Shown: positions 51,186 to 60,899, counted from the stretch's first letter. The stretch is DNA of 64,000 nt from Chitinophagaceae bacterium (GCA_022843585.1 JALHNJ010000012.1:1-64000), one strand, 5' to 3'. Made by a program: numbers and translations. Notes: generated by a model not told the origin, from the letters alone.

Positions 51186-52871
51186 ATGTTCAGAAAGAAG
51201 AATCCGTGTCTAATGGTCCCAACACTATGTTTATTAGTGATGTCATCTTGCAACGCAAAAAATAAAAAGGGAGATAGTATTGCCAATACTCCGGAAGAAC
51301 TTGCACAAAAAACTACCCAATTAATCCAGCAATATATCAATCAAGCTGGTTTTACCGGTAAATTAGAAGACTCAGCAATTACACTCAATCAACCTGCAAT
51401 TTCCCAGTCGCTGTATAGTAGCAAATCTTATGCTGCGTTATGGTGTAAACAGGATCAATGGCTTCCTGTTGGCGATTCATTATTTCATTTTATTGAAATG
51501 TCTCAGTTGTTTGGATTGTTTCCGGAAGATTATCATCTCAAAAAATTGAAAGTAATCAAGGAGAAAGTGGTAGCAGACAGTCTTGGAAAAGGCGATAGAA
51601 ATAATGCCAATCTTTGGTCGTTATCGGATGTTATGTTGACGGATGCATTTGTGCAAATTATAAAAGATATAAAACTCGGACGTCTTCCAAGCGATAGTAT
51701 ATCACAAAGAAAAGATTCCACTCTTAGCGTAGAATTTTACCAGCAACAATTGCTGTCCATTCAGCAATTGGGATTGGCGGCAACAATCAAATCATTAGAA
51801 CCTTCACAAAAAGGCTATCATCAATTAAAAGCAGGAATAAAAAAATTTTTAGATAGTGCCGATTACAAACAATACACAATTGTGCCGTACCCGGTAAAAG
51901 ATAAAAAGAAGTTTGAAAGAGCTTTGCAGAAAAGATTATATGAGGCTGGCTTCATTGCATTTGATAGCACCGCCGCAGATTCCACACAATTAGCAGAAGC
52001 AATTAAATCTTTTCAGAAGAAAAAGGGAATTGCGGTTGATGGAAGGGCAGGAGAGGGCACAGTAAGAATGTTGAATGTTAATGACAGAGAAAAATTTATA
52101 CGCATTGCTATCAGCATGGATAAATATAAAATGCTGCCGAAAATAATGCCATCAAAATACATTTGGGTAAATGCATCTTCCAATTATCTTGAACTGATAG
52201 ATGGAAATGAAGTAAAGTTAACCAGCCGAGTAATCTGTGGAAAACCTAAAACAAGAACTCCTCTTCTTACAAGTGATATCACCTCATTAATAACTTATCC
52301 GCAATGGGTGCCGCCGCCAAGCATTGTTTCCAAAGAAATTTTGCCGGCCGTGAAAAAGAACCCCGGATATTTGGCGAAGAAGGGCTTTAGTTTGGTTGAT
52401 GCAAAAGGAAATGAAATTGACCCATACACGGTCGATTGGTCCAAATACAGCAAAGGGATTCCATATAAAATTGTGCAGGGTAGTGGCGATGATAATGCAC
52501 TTGGAATAATGAAATTTGTTTTCAGTAATAAATATTCTGTGTACCTACATGATACAAACCAGCGATACTTATTTGGTAATTCAATGCGGTCATTAAGCCA
52601 CGGCTGTGTAAGGGTACAGGAGTGGGATAAACTTGCGTATTATATCTTACGAAACGACAGTCTTAACGCAAAAAATGGGAACTATACTAAAGCCGATTCA
52701 GTAAAAACCTGGCTACAGAGAAAGCAAAAAAGAAGCATTGCGATTAGGAATAAAATCCCTGTCTATATCCGCTACATCACTTGTGAGGGGCAAAATGGAA
52801 AAATTATTTTTTTTGATGATATATATGCCGAAGACAAGTTCATAAGGGAGAAATATTTTGCGTCTAAATAG
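51186..52871 (+). CDS. L,D-transpeptidase lipoprotein (YcbB/LdtD-like)
   Basis: The 561-residue protein has a lipoprotein signal (Cys22 in VMSSC), a long N-terminal region, a peptidoglycan-binding domain (about 240-298, SFQKKKGIAVDGRAGEGTVRML) and a YkuD catalytic domain (about 315-490) with the SHGCVRV motif, nucleophile Cys474 and His472. It forms 3-3 crosslinks or attaches proteins to peptidoglycan. The layout matches the YcbB type. The divergent dipeptidase gene suggests a cell-wall remodelling locus. Confidence 0.93.
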   Translation: MFRKKNPCLMVPTLCLLVMSSCNAKNKKGDSIANTPEELAQKTTQLIQQYINQAGFTGKLEDSAITLNQPAISQSLYSSKSYAALWCKQDQWLPVGDSLFHFIEMSQLFGLFPEDYHLKKLKVIKEKVVADSLGKGDRNNANLWSLSDVMLTDAFVQIIKDIKLGRLPSDSISQRKDSTLSVEFYQQQLLSIQQLGLAATIKSLEPSQKGYHQLKAGIKKFLDSADYKQYTIVPYPVKDKKKFERALQKRLYEAGFIAFDSTAADSTQLAEAIKSFQKKKGIAVDGRAGEGTVRMLNVNDREKFIRIAISMDKYKMLPKIMPSKYIWVNASSNYLELIDGNEVKLTSRVICGKPKTRTPLLTSDITSLITYPQWVPPPSIVSKEILPAVKKNPGYLAKKGFSLVDAKGNEIDPYTVDWSKYSKGIPYKIVQGSGDDNALGIMKFVFSNKYSVYLHDTNQRYLFGNSMRSLSHGCVRVQEWDKLAYYILRNDSLNAKNGNYTKADSVKTWLQRKQKRSIAIRNKIPVYIRYITCEGQNGKIIFFDDIYAEDKFIREKYFASK

Positions 52872-52990
52872 GCCATAAAGTTGACGAATGCTTACTCAAA
52901 ATGAAAAGGGTTTATATCAGAACCTTATAGCTCTTCCAATGTCGTGAATATTAAGTAAATAATTTATTTCAGGATATTGAACTTACCAGT

Positions 52991-52998
52991 TATTTTTG
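52991..52998 (+). promoter_or_regulatory. -7 promoter element of the OmpA-family gene
   Basis: TATTTTTG lies 27 bases before the ATG at 53026, with TTTC 20 bp upstream in the -33 position. It excludes the longer frame beginning at 52996 as the true start. Confidence 0.6.
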
Positions 52999-53025
52999 TC
53001 CAGTTTTAAACCAAACTATCTCTTT

Positions 53026-54366
53026 ATGAAGAAGATACTCTTTGCATTATTTGCACTGTATTCGCTCTTACCCGCATCCTACGGCCAGGATGATGAAATC
53101 AGGCCAGCAGCATTAGGGGTGAGTTTTTTTATGAACGACTTTTTAACTCCTTCCAGAATAAGAAGTACTTCTCTTAGTTCAGTAATAAGTAATAAGCAGT
53201 TTGCAAAGTTTAATGAAATGACTCCAGGCTTAGCCGTTACTTATTTTAAAGGCATAAGAAAGCATATTGATTTTGCAGCTACATTGGGTGGATCCTTTGT
53301 TAGATATCCAATGCCAAATAAAACCTTCACTAACGATAATTTTCTTTTAGAGACCAACGCTTCAATGCATCTAAAAATGGTGTCTGAAAAATATTGGGTT
53401 CAGCCATATCTTTCATTGGGTATTGGTGCTCACAAATATCGTAGTTATTACGGTGCTTTCCTGCCGCTTGGTTTAGGGTTGAAAGTAAATTTCTTTGACG
53501 ACGCACATTTATTTATAAATTCTAATTATCGTGTGCCGGTTACTACCGAAACAGCAAATTATCACTTACAACATAGCATAGGTTTGGCAGGAAGAATTGG
53601 TAAGAAAAAAGAACCAGTTGTTATACCTCCCCCGCCACCACCTCCGCCAGTTGATACAGATGGAGATGGAATTATAGACAATCTCGATAAATGCCCTACT
53701 GTAAAGGGTATTGCTAAATATGACGGTTGCCCAATTCCTGATACTGATAAAGATGGTATTAATGACGAAGAAGACAAGTGTCCAACTGTTCCGGGTCTTG
53801 CCCGTTACCAGGGTTGCCCAATCCCAGATACAGACAAAGATGGTATTAACGATGAGGAAGACAAATGTCCTACGGTTCCAGGTGTAGCCCGTTACCAGGG
53901 TTGCCCTATCCCTGATACTGATGGCGATGGTGTAAATGATGAAGAAGATAAGTGTGTAACTATACCTGGCCCAAGAGAAAATCAGGGCTGCCCGATCATC
54001 CCTGAAGAAATTAAGAAAAGAGTAAATGTGGCAGCTAAGAATATCTTATTTGTAACAGGTAGTGCTAAATTGCAGACTAAATCATACAAAGGATTAAATG
54101 ATGTTGTGAAAATTATGCAGGAGAATCCGGGAATGAGTCTTGCAATTGATGGCCATACAGATAATGTAGGCACAGAAGAGAGTAATCAAATTTTGAGTGA
54201 CAACAGGGCTGCCTCTGTAAAAGCCTATCTTGTAAGTAAAGGAATTGATGAAAGTAGAATTACAGCCATCGGTCATGGTGAACTGGTGCCAATTGCGGAT
54301 AACAAAACTGCTGCTGGTCGTCAACAAAACCGCCGTTCAGAATTGACCTTGAGTTATTACAAATAA
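53026..54366 (+). CDS. OmpA-family outer-membrane protein with thrombospondin type 3 repeats
   Basis: The 446-residue protein has a signal peptide (ending ASYGQ), an N-terminal beta-barrel-like domain (about 22-200), a proline stretch (PPPPPPPP), four Ca2+-binding thrombospondin type 3 repeats (DTDGDGI.D..DKCP pattern, about 206-320) and a C-terminal OmpA peptidoglycan-binding domain (about 325-446, AIDGHTDNVG and LSDNRAASVKAYL). It tethers the outer membrane to the cell wall, with Ca2+ stiffening the linker. Confidence 0.93.
   Translation: MKKILFALFALYSLLPASYGQDDEIRPAALGVSFFMNDFLTPSRIRSTSLSSVISNKQFAKFNEMTPGLAVTYFKGIRKHIDFAATLGGSFVRYPMPNKTFTNDNFLLETNASMHLKMVSEKYWVQPYLSLGIGAHKYRSYYGAFLPLGLGLKVNFFDDAHLFINSNYRVPVTTETANYHLQHSIGLAGRIGKKKEPVVIPPPPPPPPVDTDGDGIIDNLDKCPTVKGIAKYDGCPIPDTDKDGINDEEDKCPTVPGLARYQGCPIPDTDKDGINDEEDKCPTVPGVARYQGCPIPDTDGDGVNDEEDKCVTIPGPRENQGCPIIPEEIKKRVNVAAKNILFVTGSAKLQTKSYKGLNDVVKIMQENPGMSLAIDGHTDNVGTEESNQILSDNRAASVKAYLVSKGIDESRITAIGHGELVPIADNKTAAGRQQNRRSELTLSYYK
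53725..53985 (+). repeat. 87-bp tandem repeat encoding TSP3 units
   Basis: Units start at 53725, 53812 and 53899 (GGTTGCCC in each). The first two copies are nearly identical at DNA level, the third more diverged. Each encodes 29 residues with one DxDxDG calcium site. Copy number may vary between strains. Confidence 0.85.
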
Positions 54367-54384
54367 ACACATGAGAAATACACT

Positions 54385-54415
54385 AAATGCCCCGTTTACG
54401 GGGCATTTTTTTTAT
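54385..54415 (+). terminator. Terminator after the OmpA-family gene
   Basis: A 10-bp perfect stem AAATGCCCCG/CGGGGCATTT with a TTTA loop runs into a long T tract. Confidence 0.95.
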
Positions 54416-54501
54416 TTATGATTTTCGTTAGAACTTCTTTCAAACTTATCCACAGCTGGAAATCCAAAATAAGCAGGTCTATAATTTCAGCCTTTTTCCC
54501 T

Positions 54502-54509
54502 TACCTTTG
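54502..54509 (+). promoter_or_regulatory. -7 promoter element of fusA
   Basis: TACCTTTG lies 56 bases before the fusA ATG. The -33 region is not conserved. Confidence 0.6.
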
Positions 54510-54565
54510 CGCCTCCAAAACATAGGGTTTTATTATTGAATTAAACAACTGAAAATAAAGCAGTC

Positions 54566-56710
54566 ATGGCAGACTTAAAATTTCAAAGAAACTTCGGGAT
54601 TGCAGCACACATTGATGCGGGCAAAACTACAACGACGGAACGTATCCTTCGTTATACTGGTATGATTCACCGTATTGGTGAAGTACACGATGGTGCGGCT
54701 ACCACCGACTGGATGGAGCAAGAGAAAGAAAGAGGTATTACGATTACTTCTGCCGCTGTTAGCTGCCAGTGGAATTTCCCTACTATTAAGGGTAAGGAAT
54801 CTGCTGATACTAAAAAGTATTCGTTCAACATTATTGATACTCCAGGCCACGTTGATTTTACGGTAGAGGTAGAACGTTCTATGAGGGTATTGGATGGTTT
54901 GATCGCCTTGTTTTCTGCCGTTGATGGTGTAGAGCCTCAATCTGAAACGGTATGGCGCCAGGCTAACCGCTATGGTGTACCCCGTATCGGATTTGTAAAT
55001 AAAATGGATCGTTCCGGTGCTGACTTCCTGATGGTGGTTAAGCAAGTAAAAGAAATGCTGGGTTCTAAGGCTGTTCCGTTACAGTTGCCAATTGGTGCAG
55101 AAGATGACTTTAAAGGTGTGGTTGACTTGATCAAGATGAAAGGTATCATCTGGCATATGGAAACAGAAGGTATGACATTTGATGAAATAGAAATTCCTGC
55201 AGATATGCTGGAAGAAGCAAAAGAATGGAGAGCTAACCTTGTAGAAGCTGTAGCAGAATATGATGATAAGCTGATGGAGAAATTCTTCGAGAATCCAGAT
55301 AGCATTAGTGAAGATGAGATACATGAAGCGGTGCGTAAGGCTACCGTTGATCTTACCATCGTTCCAATGATGTGTGGTTCTTCTTTCAAAAATAAAGGTG
55401 TGCAAACTGCATTAGATGCGGTTTGTCGTTACCTGCCTTCTCCAATTGATATTCCTGATACCATTGGAACTAATCCGGATACTGGTGCTGAAGAAACTCG
55501 CAAAGCAGATCCTAAAGCTCCGTTTGCAGCATTAGCATTTAAAATCATGACCGATCCTTTTGTGGGTCGCCTTGCATTTTTCCGTTGCTATTCCGGTCAT
55601 CTGGATGCTGGTTCTTATGTATTAAATGTAAGAAGTGGTAAAAAAGAACGTATCAGCCGTATTATGAAAATGTTTGCTAATAAGCAAAACCCAATCGACT
55701 TCATCGAAGCAGGTGATATTGGCGCAGCGGTAGGATTTAAAGAAATTAAAACTGGTGATACATTGTGTGATGAAAATCATCCGATCACCTTAGAGAATAT
55801 GTTTATTCCAGAACCCGTTATCGCTGTAGCTATTGAGCCAAAAACTCAGGCCGACGTTGATAAAATGGGTATGGCAATTTCTAAATTGGTAGAAGAAGAT
55901 CCTACACTTCGTGTAAATACAGATGAAGAAACAGGACAAACCATCCTTCGTGGAATGGGTGAGTTGCACCTGGAGATCATCATTGATCGTATGCGTCGTG
56001 AGTTCAAAGTAGAAGTTAACCAGGGTGCGCCTCAAGTGGCATATAAAGAAGCTTTCAATACAACTGTCCAACATCGTGAGACATTGAAGAAACAAACCGG
56101 TGGCCGTGGTAAATTTGCAGACATCCAATTTGAACTTGGGCCAGTTGATGCAGAATGGAAAGCAGAAAATCCTGACAAGCATTACCAGTTTGTAAACGGA
56201 TTGTTTGGGGGATCAATTCCTAAAGAATTCGTTCCTGCTATCACAAAAGGATTTGAGCAATCAATGACAACAGGAGTATTAGCAAGCTACCCGGTTGATA
56301 ATATGAAGATCCGTGTATTCGATGGTAGCTTCCACGCAGTTGACTCTGATGCGATGTCATTTGAACTTTGTGCTAAACAAGGTTTCCGTGAAGCAGCAAG
56401 AAAAGCAAAACCTGTTTTGCTGGAGCCGATCATGAAAGTTGAAGTTATTACACCAGCACAGTATATGGGTGATGTAACAGGTGACTTGAACCGTCGTCGT
56501 GGTATGATGGAAGGTATGGATACCCGTGCCGGTGCTGAGGTTATCAAGGCTAAAGTTCCATTGAGCGAAATGTTTGGTTATGTAACCCAGCTTCGTTCAT
56601 TGTCTTCTGGCCGTGCATCTTCTACCATGGAGTTTTCACATTATGCGCCTGCACCAAACAATATCGCTGAAGAAGTGATTGCCAAGGTGAAAGGTAAAGT
56701 GAGTGCTTAA
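54566..56710 (+). CDS. fusA: Elongation factor G
   Basis: The 714-residue translocation GTPase has the G1 loop AHIDAGKTT near residue 17, [14 protein letters not shown], and domains II-V in order, ending in [16 protein letters not shown]. Here fusA stands alone: rpsL, rpsG and tuf are not adjacent, and two minus-strand genes separate it from the S10 cluster. A strong terminator follows. Confidence 0.97.
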   Translation: MADLKFQRNFGIAAHIDAGKTTTTERILRYTGMIHRIGEVHDGAATTDWMEQEKERGITITSAAVSCQWNFPTIKGKESADTKKYSFNIIDTPGHVDFTVEVERSMRVLDGLIALFSAVDGVEPQSETVWRQANRYGVPRIGFVNKMDRSGADFLMVVKQVKEMLGSKAVPLQLPIGAEDDFKGVVDLIKMKGIIWHMETEGMTFDEIEIPADMLEEAKEWRANLVEAVAEYDDKLMEKFFENPDSISEDEIHEAVRKATVDLTIVPMMCGSSFKNKGVQTALDAVCRYLPSPIDIPDTIGTNPDTGAEETRKADPKAPFAALAFKIMTDPFVGRLAFFRCYSGHLDAGSYVLNVRSGKKERISRIMKMFANKQNPIDFIEAGDIGAAVGFKEIKTGDTLCDENHPITLENMFIPEPVIAVAIEPKTQADVDKMGMAISKLVEEDPTLRVNTDEETGQTILRGMGELHLEIIIDRMRREFKVEVNQGAPQVAYKEAFNTTVQHRETLKKQTGGRGKFADIQFELGPVDAEWKAENPDKHYQFVNGLFGGSIPKEFVPAITKGFEQSMTTGVLASYPVDNMKIRVFDGSFHAVDSDAMSFELCAKQGFREAARKAKPVLLEPIMKVEVITPAQYMGDVTGDLNRRRGMMEGMDTRAGAEVIKAKVPLSEMFGYVTQLRSLSSGRASSTMEFSHYAPAPNNIAEEVIAKVKGKVSA

Positions 56711-56731
56711 TTTTCTAACATGTTCATATAT

Positions 56732-56764
56732 AAACCCGTCTTCTTTAAGAGACGGGTTTTTTTT
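56732..56764 (+). terminator. Terminator after fusA (ACCCGTCTT family)
   Basis: AAACCCGTCT pairs with AGACGGGTTT, followed by eight T residues. The stem sequence is shared with the terminators at 23353 and 37869. Confidence 0.92.
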
Positions 56765-56910
56765 ATTCAAACAACTTAACTCAAATCAACTCAGAATAAC
56801 CTACGTGGCACTGTGTTTGCAAGAAATTGCAGGAAATTTGCCCCGTTTTTAAGATTTCAATTCTATACCGGCCTTGAGCTGATTTATGAAAAACACAATG
56901 TTCTATGGTT

Positions 56911-56941
56911 AAGGACTCAATTAGGTTGAGTCCTTTTTTTA
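56911..56941 (+). terminator. Second plus-strand terminator downstream of fusA
   Basis: A 10-bp stem AAGGACTCAA/TTGAGTCCTT with loop TTAGG and a seven-T tract. No annotated plus-strand gene ends here; the 146 bases since the fusA terminator contain a TGCAA-GAAA-TTGCA hairpin (56818-56831). The terminator may end a small RNA or act as a back-up for fusA. Confidence 0.8.
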
Positions 56942-57580
56942 TTAGATCCAGTTCAGTTTGATATTTCGGATTTTCTTTTCCTCCAACTGTGTTTTTATTA
57001 TGCGAAGTTCTTCTATATGAGATGGGATTTTTGTTTCATGTGTTTCCACATACATGCGATCGAATAAATGCCAGGTTTCTGTGATAATAATCTTTTTTAG
57101 AATTTCTATTTCTGCACCTTCTATATCCAACTTTACAATATCAATTTTCTTGTTTAATTGATGCATGAATGTTACGAGATCAATTACTTCTATTGTCTGC
57201 GTTTTTGAAATATCAATATTATTTTTATCTGCTATGATGGAAGAACCTACAGTGAAGCATGTTTCTTTCCCGGTTGAATTTTTATGAGCATATAAATGAA
57301 GAACAGTGTCTTTAACCCAAACACCTTTTTTAATCAGTGTTATATTTTTTTTGTTACCGCAGCGTTTTTTTAGTTTTTCAAAAGCAATAGGGTCTGGTTC
57401 AAATGCAATTATGGTAGCTCCGGTTGATGCAAGCATTTTAGAAATATGACCCACATTAGCTCCGCAATCAATTACAATAGAATTTTTCCCAAGCCTAAAC
57501 CAATTGGGGATGAGTTTGATGTAGCTAATGCCTATTGCCCCGGCATTCAGAATTTTTCTTTTTAAAAGTGCTGCATTCAT
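56942..57580 (-). CDS. FkbM-family methyltransferase
   Basis: From the ATG at 57580 the product has 212 residues. The SAM-binding FkbM core is visible: VIDCGANVGHISKMLASTGA (motif I), IIAFEPDPIAFEKLKKRC (post I) and VDIVKLDIEGAEIEILK (motif IV region). FkbM enzymes O-methylate sugars or other small molecules. It is 48 bases downstream of a flippase-like gene, which suggests modification of an exported glycolipid or polysaccharide; this is inferred from context only. Confidence 0.85.
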   Translation of the reverse strand: MNAALLKRKILNAGAIGISYIKLIPNWFRLGKNSIVIDCGANVGHISKMLASTGATIIAFEPDPIAFEKLKKRCGNKKNITLIKKGVWVKDTVLHLYAHKNSTGKETCFTVGSSIIADKNNIDISKTQTIEVIDLVTFMHQLNKKIDIVKLDIEGAEIEILKKIIITETWHLFDRMYVETHETKIPSHIEELRIIKTQLEEKKIRNIKLNWI

Positions 57581-57628
57581 AAATAATACCAATGAAAATA
57601 AACTTTGAACATCACAAATTTATTTATA

Positions 57629-58525
57629 CTAATTACGATTATTCCTCAAAGGATTTTTAAATACAAATGGAAGCCCTCCTAATGAACAAACAAGGGTAAC
57701 TATATAAAATATCATGCTTAGCATAAAAGCATTGTGCTGCCCCTGCAATCCAAGTCCTGCATATTTTGCACCTTCAATTATCACAAACTCTCTTACTCCT
57801 AACCCTCCACCAACAGATATTGGAAGCACTGAAGCAATTGCTGCGATAAGAAAAATAAAAATATAGCTATTTATTTCTTCATGAATATTCAATGCGAATA
57901 AAATAAAGTAAACACAAAGCAATACACTTAGCTGTACTGCAGCACCCAATAAAAAGGTAGGCCAATAGCTAGGTAAAAAAGAAGGAAAAAATCTTTTGAT
58001 AATTAAATACAGTAAGGGTAGGGCTGCCACAGCTCCAGTTATTAGTAAAATAGGCATCCACCTTTCTTTCACAACTAGAAGACTATAAATTGCAACTATC
58101 AGCCCCAACGAAAGCAGGCCGCTAAACCGGTCCAATATAATCGCTGATGTCGTTTTTTTATGTGGTACAGAAAATTTCTTAGATAGCAATATTACTTTGT
58201 ACGCATCTCCGGTAATAGCACCGGGTAGAAATAGGTTATAAAACATTCCCAGCCAATAAAGCTTTACATTTTGCCAGTAAGGGAGGGTAAAGCCGATATT
58301 CTTAAAATAGATTTTTAGCCTTTCTGATGCTATGAGCTTTGACAAAGTATAGATGAGAAATGCTGCTAAAAGCCATCCCGAATCAGCCTTTCGTAAAGTT
58401 GCGATAACTTCTGCCAGGTTAATAGTAGAGAAAACATACCAGAGACAGGCGATTGTAACCCCTATTTTCAGTACCAGTTTTAAGTATCGGTAGGCGGCTG
58501 GTTTTTTATAAATATTTGGCTCCAT
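57629..58525 (-). CDS. Lysylphosphatidylglycerol synthase/flippase-like (UPF0104) membrane protein
   Basis: The 298-residue protein has seven or eight transmembrane helices and the family signatures NLFLPGAITGDAYKVILL (about 96-113), AIILDRFSGLLSLG and SVGGGLGVREF. This matches the MprF-flippase-like/AglD (YbhN) membrane domain, which has no soluble catalytic part. It may move lipid-linked molecules across the membrane. It precedes the FkbM gene. Confidence 0.85.
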   Translation of the reverse strand: MEPNIYKKPAAYRYLKLVLKIGVTIACLWYVFSTINLAEVIATLRKADSGWLLAAFLIYTLSKLIASERLKIYFKNIGFTLPYWQNVKLYWLGMFYNLFLPGAITGDAYKVILLSKKFSVPHKKTTSAIILDRFSGLLSLGLIVAIYSLLVVKERWMPILLITGAVAALPLLYLIIKRFFPSFLPSYWPTFLLGAAVQLSVLLCVYFILFALNIHEEINSYIFIFLIAAIASVLPISVGGGLGVREFVIIEGAKYAGLGLQGQHNAFMLSMIFYIVTLVCSLGGLPFVFKNPLRNNRN

Positions 58526-58622
58526 TCAGGCCGTTAAGTTAAGCCTGAAAGTCAATCAGCTATACAGAAATTGGCCTTTTAGTTATAAGTTTGTCCACAG
58601 GCTAAAAATTCTTTCCCAACTA

Positions 58623-58654
58623 TTTGGAAGGTATGGCTTGCAACCCTACCTTTG
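58623..58654 (+). promoter_or_regulatory. Promoter of the S10 ribosomal protein cluster
   Basis: TTTG (58623-58626), exactly 20 bp, then TACCTTTG (58647-58654): a full consensus. The predicted leader is about 27 bases before the rpsJ ATG. Confidence 0.9.
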
Positions 58655-58684
58655 CACTCCCAAAAGAAAATTGGGTATTCACAC

Positions 58685-58990
58685 ATGTCGCAGCGAATCA
58701 GAATCAAATTACAGTCTTACGATCACAATCTGGTAGATAAATCTGCAGAGAAAATCGTAAAAACAGTACGCAGTACTGGTGCAGTAGTAACAGGACCCAT
58801 TCCTTTGCCTACTCGTCGTAAAATATTTACTGTATTGCGTTCACCACACGTTAATAAGAAAAGCCGTGAGCAGTTCCAGTTAGCTACGCATAAGCGTTTG
58901 CTGGATATCTACACATCTTCTTCAAGAACCGTGGATGCATTAAGTAAGTTGGATTTGCCAAGTGGCGTTGAAGTAGAAATCAAAGCGTAG
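58685..58990 (+). CDS. rpsJ: 30S ribosomal protein S10
   Basis: A 101-residue protein with the S10 blocks [26 protein letters not shown] and [10 protein letters not shown]. The ATG at 58685 is the family start; an earlier frame start at 58652 overlaps the -7 box. It begins the S10 cluster, separated from rplC by 232 bases. Confidence 0.97.
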   Translation: MSQRIRIKLQSYDHNLVDKSAEKIVKTVRSTGAVVTGPIPLPTRRKIFTVLRSPHVNKKSREQFQLATHKRLLDIYTSSSRTVDALSKLDLPSGVEVEIKA

Positions 58991-59222
58991 AATAAGGGGC
59001 AACCCTTTTAGTTCTTATAAATTAAAAAATTGCTATCTCTCAATTTCGTCTCTGGCGAGAAAAAAGAGCTCTGGCTGATAAACATAAAACAAGCCATTCA
59101 GGGTTTGTTTACTGCCGGTACTTCCCCATAAAGGAAAAGGTCGGTGGCAAACGGGGATTGAAGTTCAGACTTTCACAAGGCTGAATTGTCCCAATAACCT
59201 TGCAGGCACAAACAGTACAACC
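58991..59222 (+). promoter_or_regulatory. Candidate structured leader between rpsJ and rplC
   Basis: This 232-base gap is unusually long inside a ribosomal protein operon. It contains a 9-bp hairpin AAACAAGCC/GGTTTGTTT-type (near 59086-59110) and a second stem TGCCG/TGGCA enclosing TTCC/GGAA (near 59113-59150). No TAnnTTTG box or T-tract terminator is evident. It may bind a ribosomal protein such as L3 or L4, by analogy with r-protein leaders elsewhere; this is not shown. Confidence 0.35.
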
Positions 59223-59840
59223 ATGAAAGGTATTATTGGGAAAAAAATTGGGATGACCAGCATCTTCGATTCCACGGGTAAACAAACAGCCTGTACGATT
59301 ATTGAAGCTGGTCCATGTGTAGTTACCCAGGTTAAAACAATCGAATCTGACGGGTACAATGCACTTTCACTTTCTTTGGGTGATAAAAAAGAAAAACACT
59401 CTACTAAGTCTGAAGTTAATCACTACGCAAAAGCACAGACCGCACCAAAGAAATTCACTAAAGAATTCCGCAACTATTCTCTCGAAAAAAATATTGGAGA
59501 AACTATTACACTTGACATTTTCGCTGAAGGCGATTCTGTTGAAGTAGTAGGGACTACCAAGGGTAAAGGTTTCCAGGGTGTTGTAAAACGCCACGGTTTC
59601 CATGGTGTTGGTCAACAATCTCACGGTCAGCATGATCGTCAGAGAGCACCAGGTTCATTGGGTAACTCCTCAGATGCTGCCCGTGTAATGAAAGGTATGA
59701 AGATGGCTGGCCGCATGGGTAACGACCGTGTTAAACTAAAAGGATTGAAGGTGGTAAAGATTTTTGCTGAGAAGAATTACATTCTTGTTAGTGGTTCTGT
59801 ACCCGGTTATAACGGTTCAATTGTTTTAATTCAGAAATAA
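59223..59840 (+). CDS. rplC: 50S ribosomal protein L3
   Basis: A 205-residue L3 with MKGIIGKKIGMTSIF at the start and the extended-loop block GHHGQ-like HGVGQQSHGQHDRQRAPGS, which reaches the peptidyl transferase centre and contains the Gln that PrmB methylates in other bacteria. Length is normal. Confidence 0.97.
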   Translation: MKGIIGKKIGMTSIFDSTGKQTACTIIEAGPCVVTQVKTIESDGYNALSLSLGDKKEKHSTKSEVNHYAKAQTAPKKFTKEFRNYSLEKNIGETITLDIFAEGDSVEVVGTTKGKGFQGVVKRHGFHGVGQQSHGQHDRQRAPGSLGNSSDAARVMKGMKMAGRMGNDRVKLKGLKVVKIFAEKNYILVSGSVPGYNGSIVLIQK

Positions 59841-59880
59841 GGATTTTGGAACGCTGTTCCGAATCTAAAAAGATAAGAAA

Positions 59881-60516
59881 ATGAAAGTTGAAGTTTTAAA
59901 TACAAAAGGAAAAGCTACAGGCAGATCGGTAGAGTTACCGGAAGAAATTTTCGGAGCTGAACCAAACAATCATGTTATCTACCTGGCAGTAAAACAATAC
60001 CTGGCAGCACAACGTCAGGGTACACACAAAGTAAAGACCCGTGCCGAAGTACAAGGTGCAAGCCGTAAGCTGCATCGCCAAAAAGGTACTGGTGGTGCCC
60101 GTAAGGGAAATATCAGAAACCCTTTATACAAGGGTGGTGGTACCATCTTTGGTCCAAAACCACACTTATACGATTTCAAATTGAATCGTAAAGTAAAAGA
60201 TCTTGCAAAAATTTCTGCACTGTCTTACAAAGCAAAAGACAATGCAATAGTAGTGATAGAAGATATTACTATGGATTCGCCAAAGACTAAAACTTTTGTT
60301 GATATCCTGGGTAATTTGAAAATGGCTGATAAAAAGATCATGTTCATTCAGCCGGAGTATAATGCGAATGTAGAATTGTCTTTACGTAATGTGCCTTCAG
60401 TTTTAGGTATGTTGCTGAGTGATATCAACACCTACGACATTGTTAACTCTGAAGTATTGGTATTAACTGAAAGTGCAGCAAAGATTTTTGCTGATGATGA
60501 AAAGGCAGAGGCTTAA
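59881..60516 (+). CDS. rplD: 50S ribosomal protein L4
   Basis: A 211-residue L4 with the exit-tunnel loop block around RQGTHKVKTRAEVQGASRKLHRQKGTGGARKG (key residues HRQKGTGGAR). In E. coli L4 also represses the S10 operon; no such leader is recognised before rpsJ here, but the rpsJ-rplC gap is a candidate. Confidence 0.97.
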   Translation: MKVEVLNTKGKATGRSVELPEEIFGAEPNNHVIYLAVKQYLAAQRQGTHKVKTRAEVQGASRKLHRQKGTGGARKGNIRNPLYKGGGTIFGPKPHLYDFKLNRKVKDLAKISALSYKAKDNAIVVIEDITMDSPKTKTFVDILGNLKMADKKIMFIQPEYNANVELSLRNVPSVLGMLLSDINTYDIVNSEVLVLTESAAKIFADDEKAEA

Positions 60517-60539
60517 TTAAAAATTTTAAAGAGTAAGAA

Positions 60540-60839
60540 ATGAAACCTTCTGATATTTTAATAAAACCCATTTTGACTGAAAAAGCAAATGCACAGCAAG
60601 AGACGTTGCGTCGCTATGCTTTCAAAGTGGCAAGAAAAGCAAACAAACTGGAAATCAAAAAAGCAATTGAAAGCTTTTATGGCGTAACAGTTACTGATGT
60701 AAATACTTCAGTAGTTCCAGGTAAGAATAAAAGCCGCTTTACAAAAGCTGGTGTAATCTCAGGTCGTAAGCCTGCTTACAAAAAAGCATTTGTAACTGTA
60801 GCTGAGGGTGAGAATATTGATTTGTATTCAAACATCTAA
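60540..60839 (+). CDS. rplW: 50S ribosomal protein L23
   Basis: A 99-residue L23 with KPILTEKA at the N-terminus and the FKVARKANKLEIKKAIESFYGV block. It forms the exit-tunnel docking site for trigger factor and SRP. It starts 23 bases after rplD. Confidence 0.96.
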   Translation: MKPSDILIKPILTEKANAQQETLRRYAFKVARKANKLEIKKAIESFYGVTVTDVNTSVVPGKNKSRFTKAGVISGRKPAYKKAFVTVAEGENIDLYSNI

Positions 60840-60899
60840 CTCTATTTAATGAATGGCTTCAACAGCCGCTAATGTTGAACTAAAAAAAAGAATTGAACA

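Noticed and set aside
54446-54454. Perfect DnaA box TTATCCACA before fusA
   Set aside because: It is a single site; a one-mismatch relative (TTGTCCACA, 58591-58599) is 4 kb away. There is no cluster, AT-rich unwinding region or dnaA/dnaN neighbourhood, so an origin is not supported.
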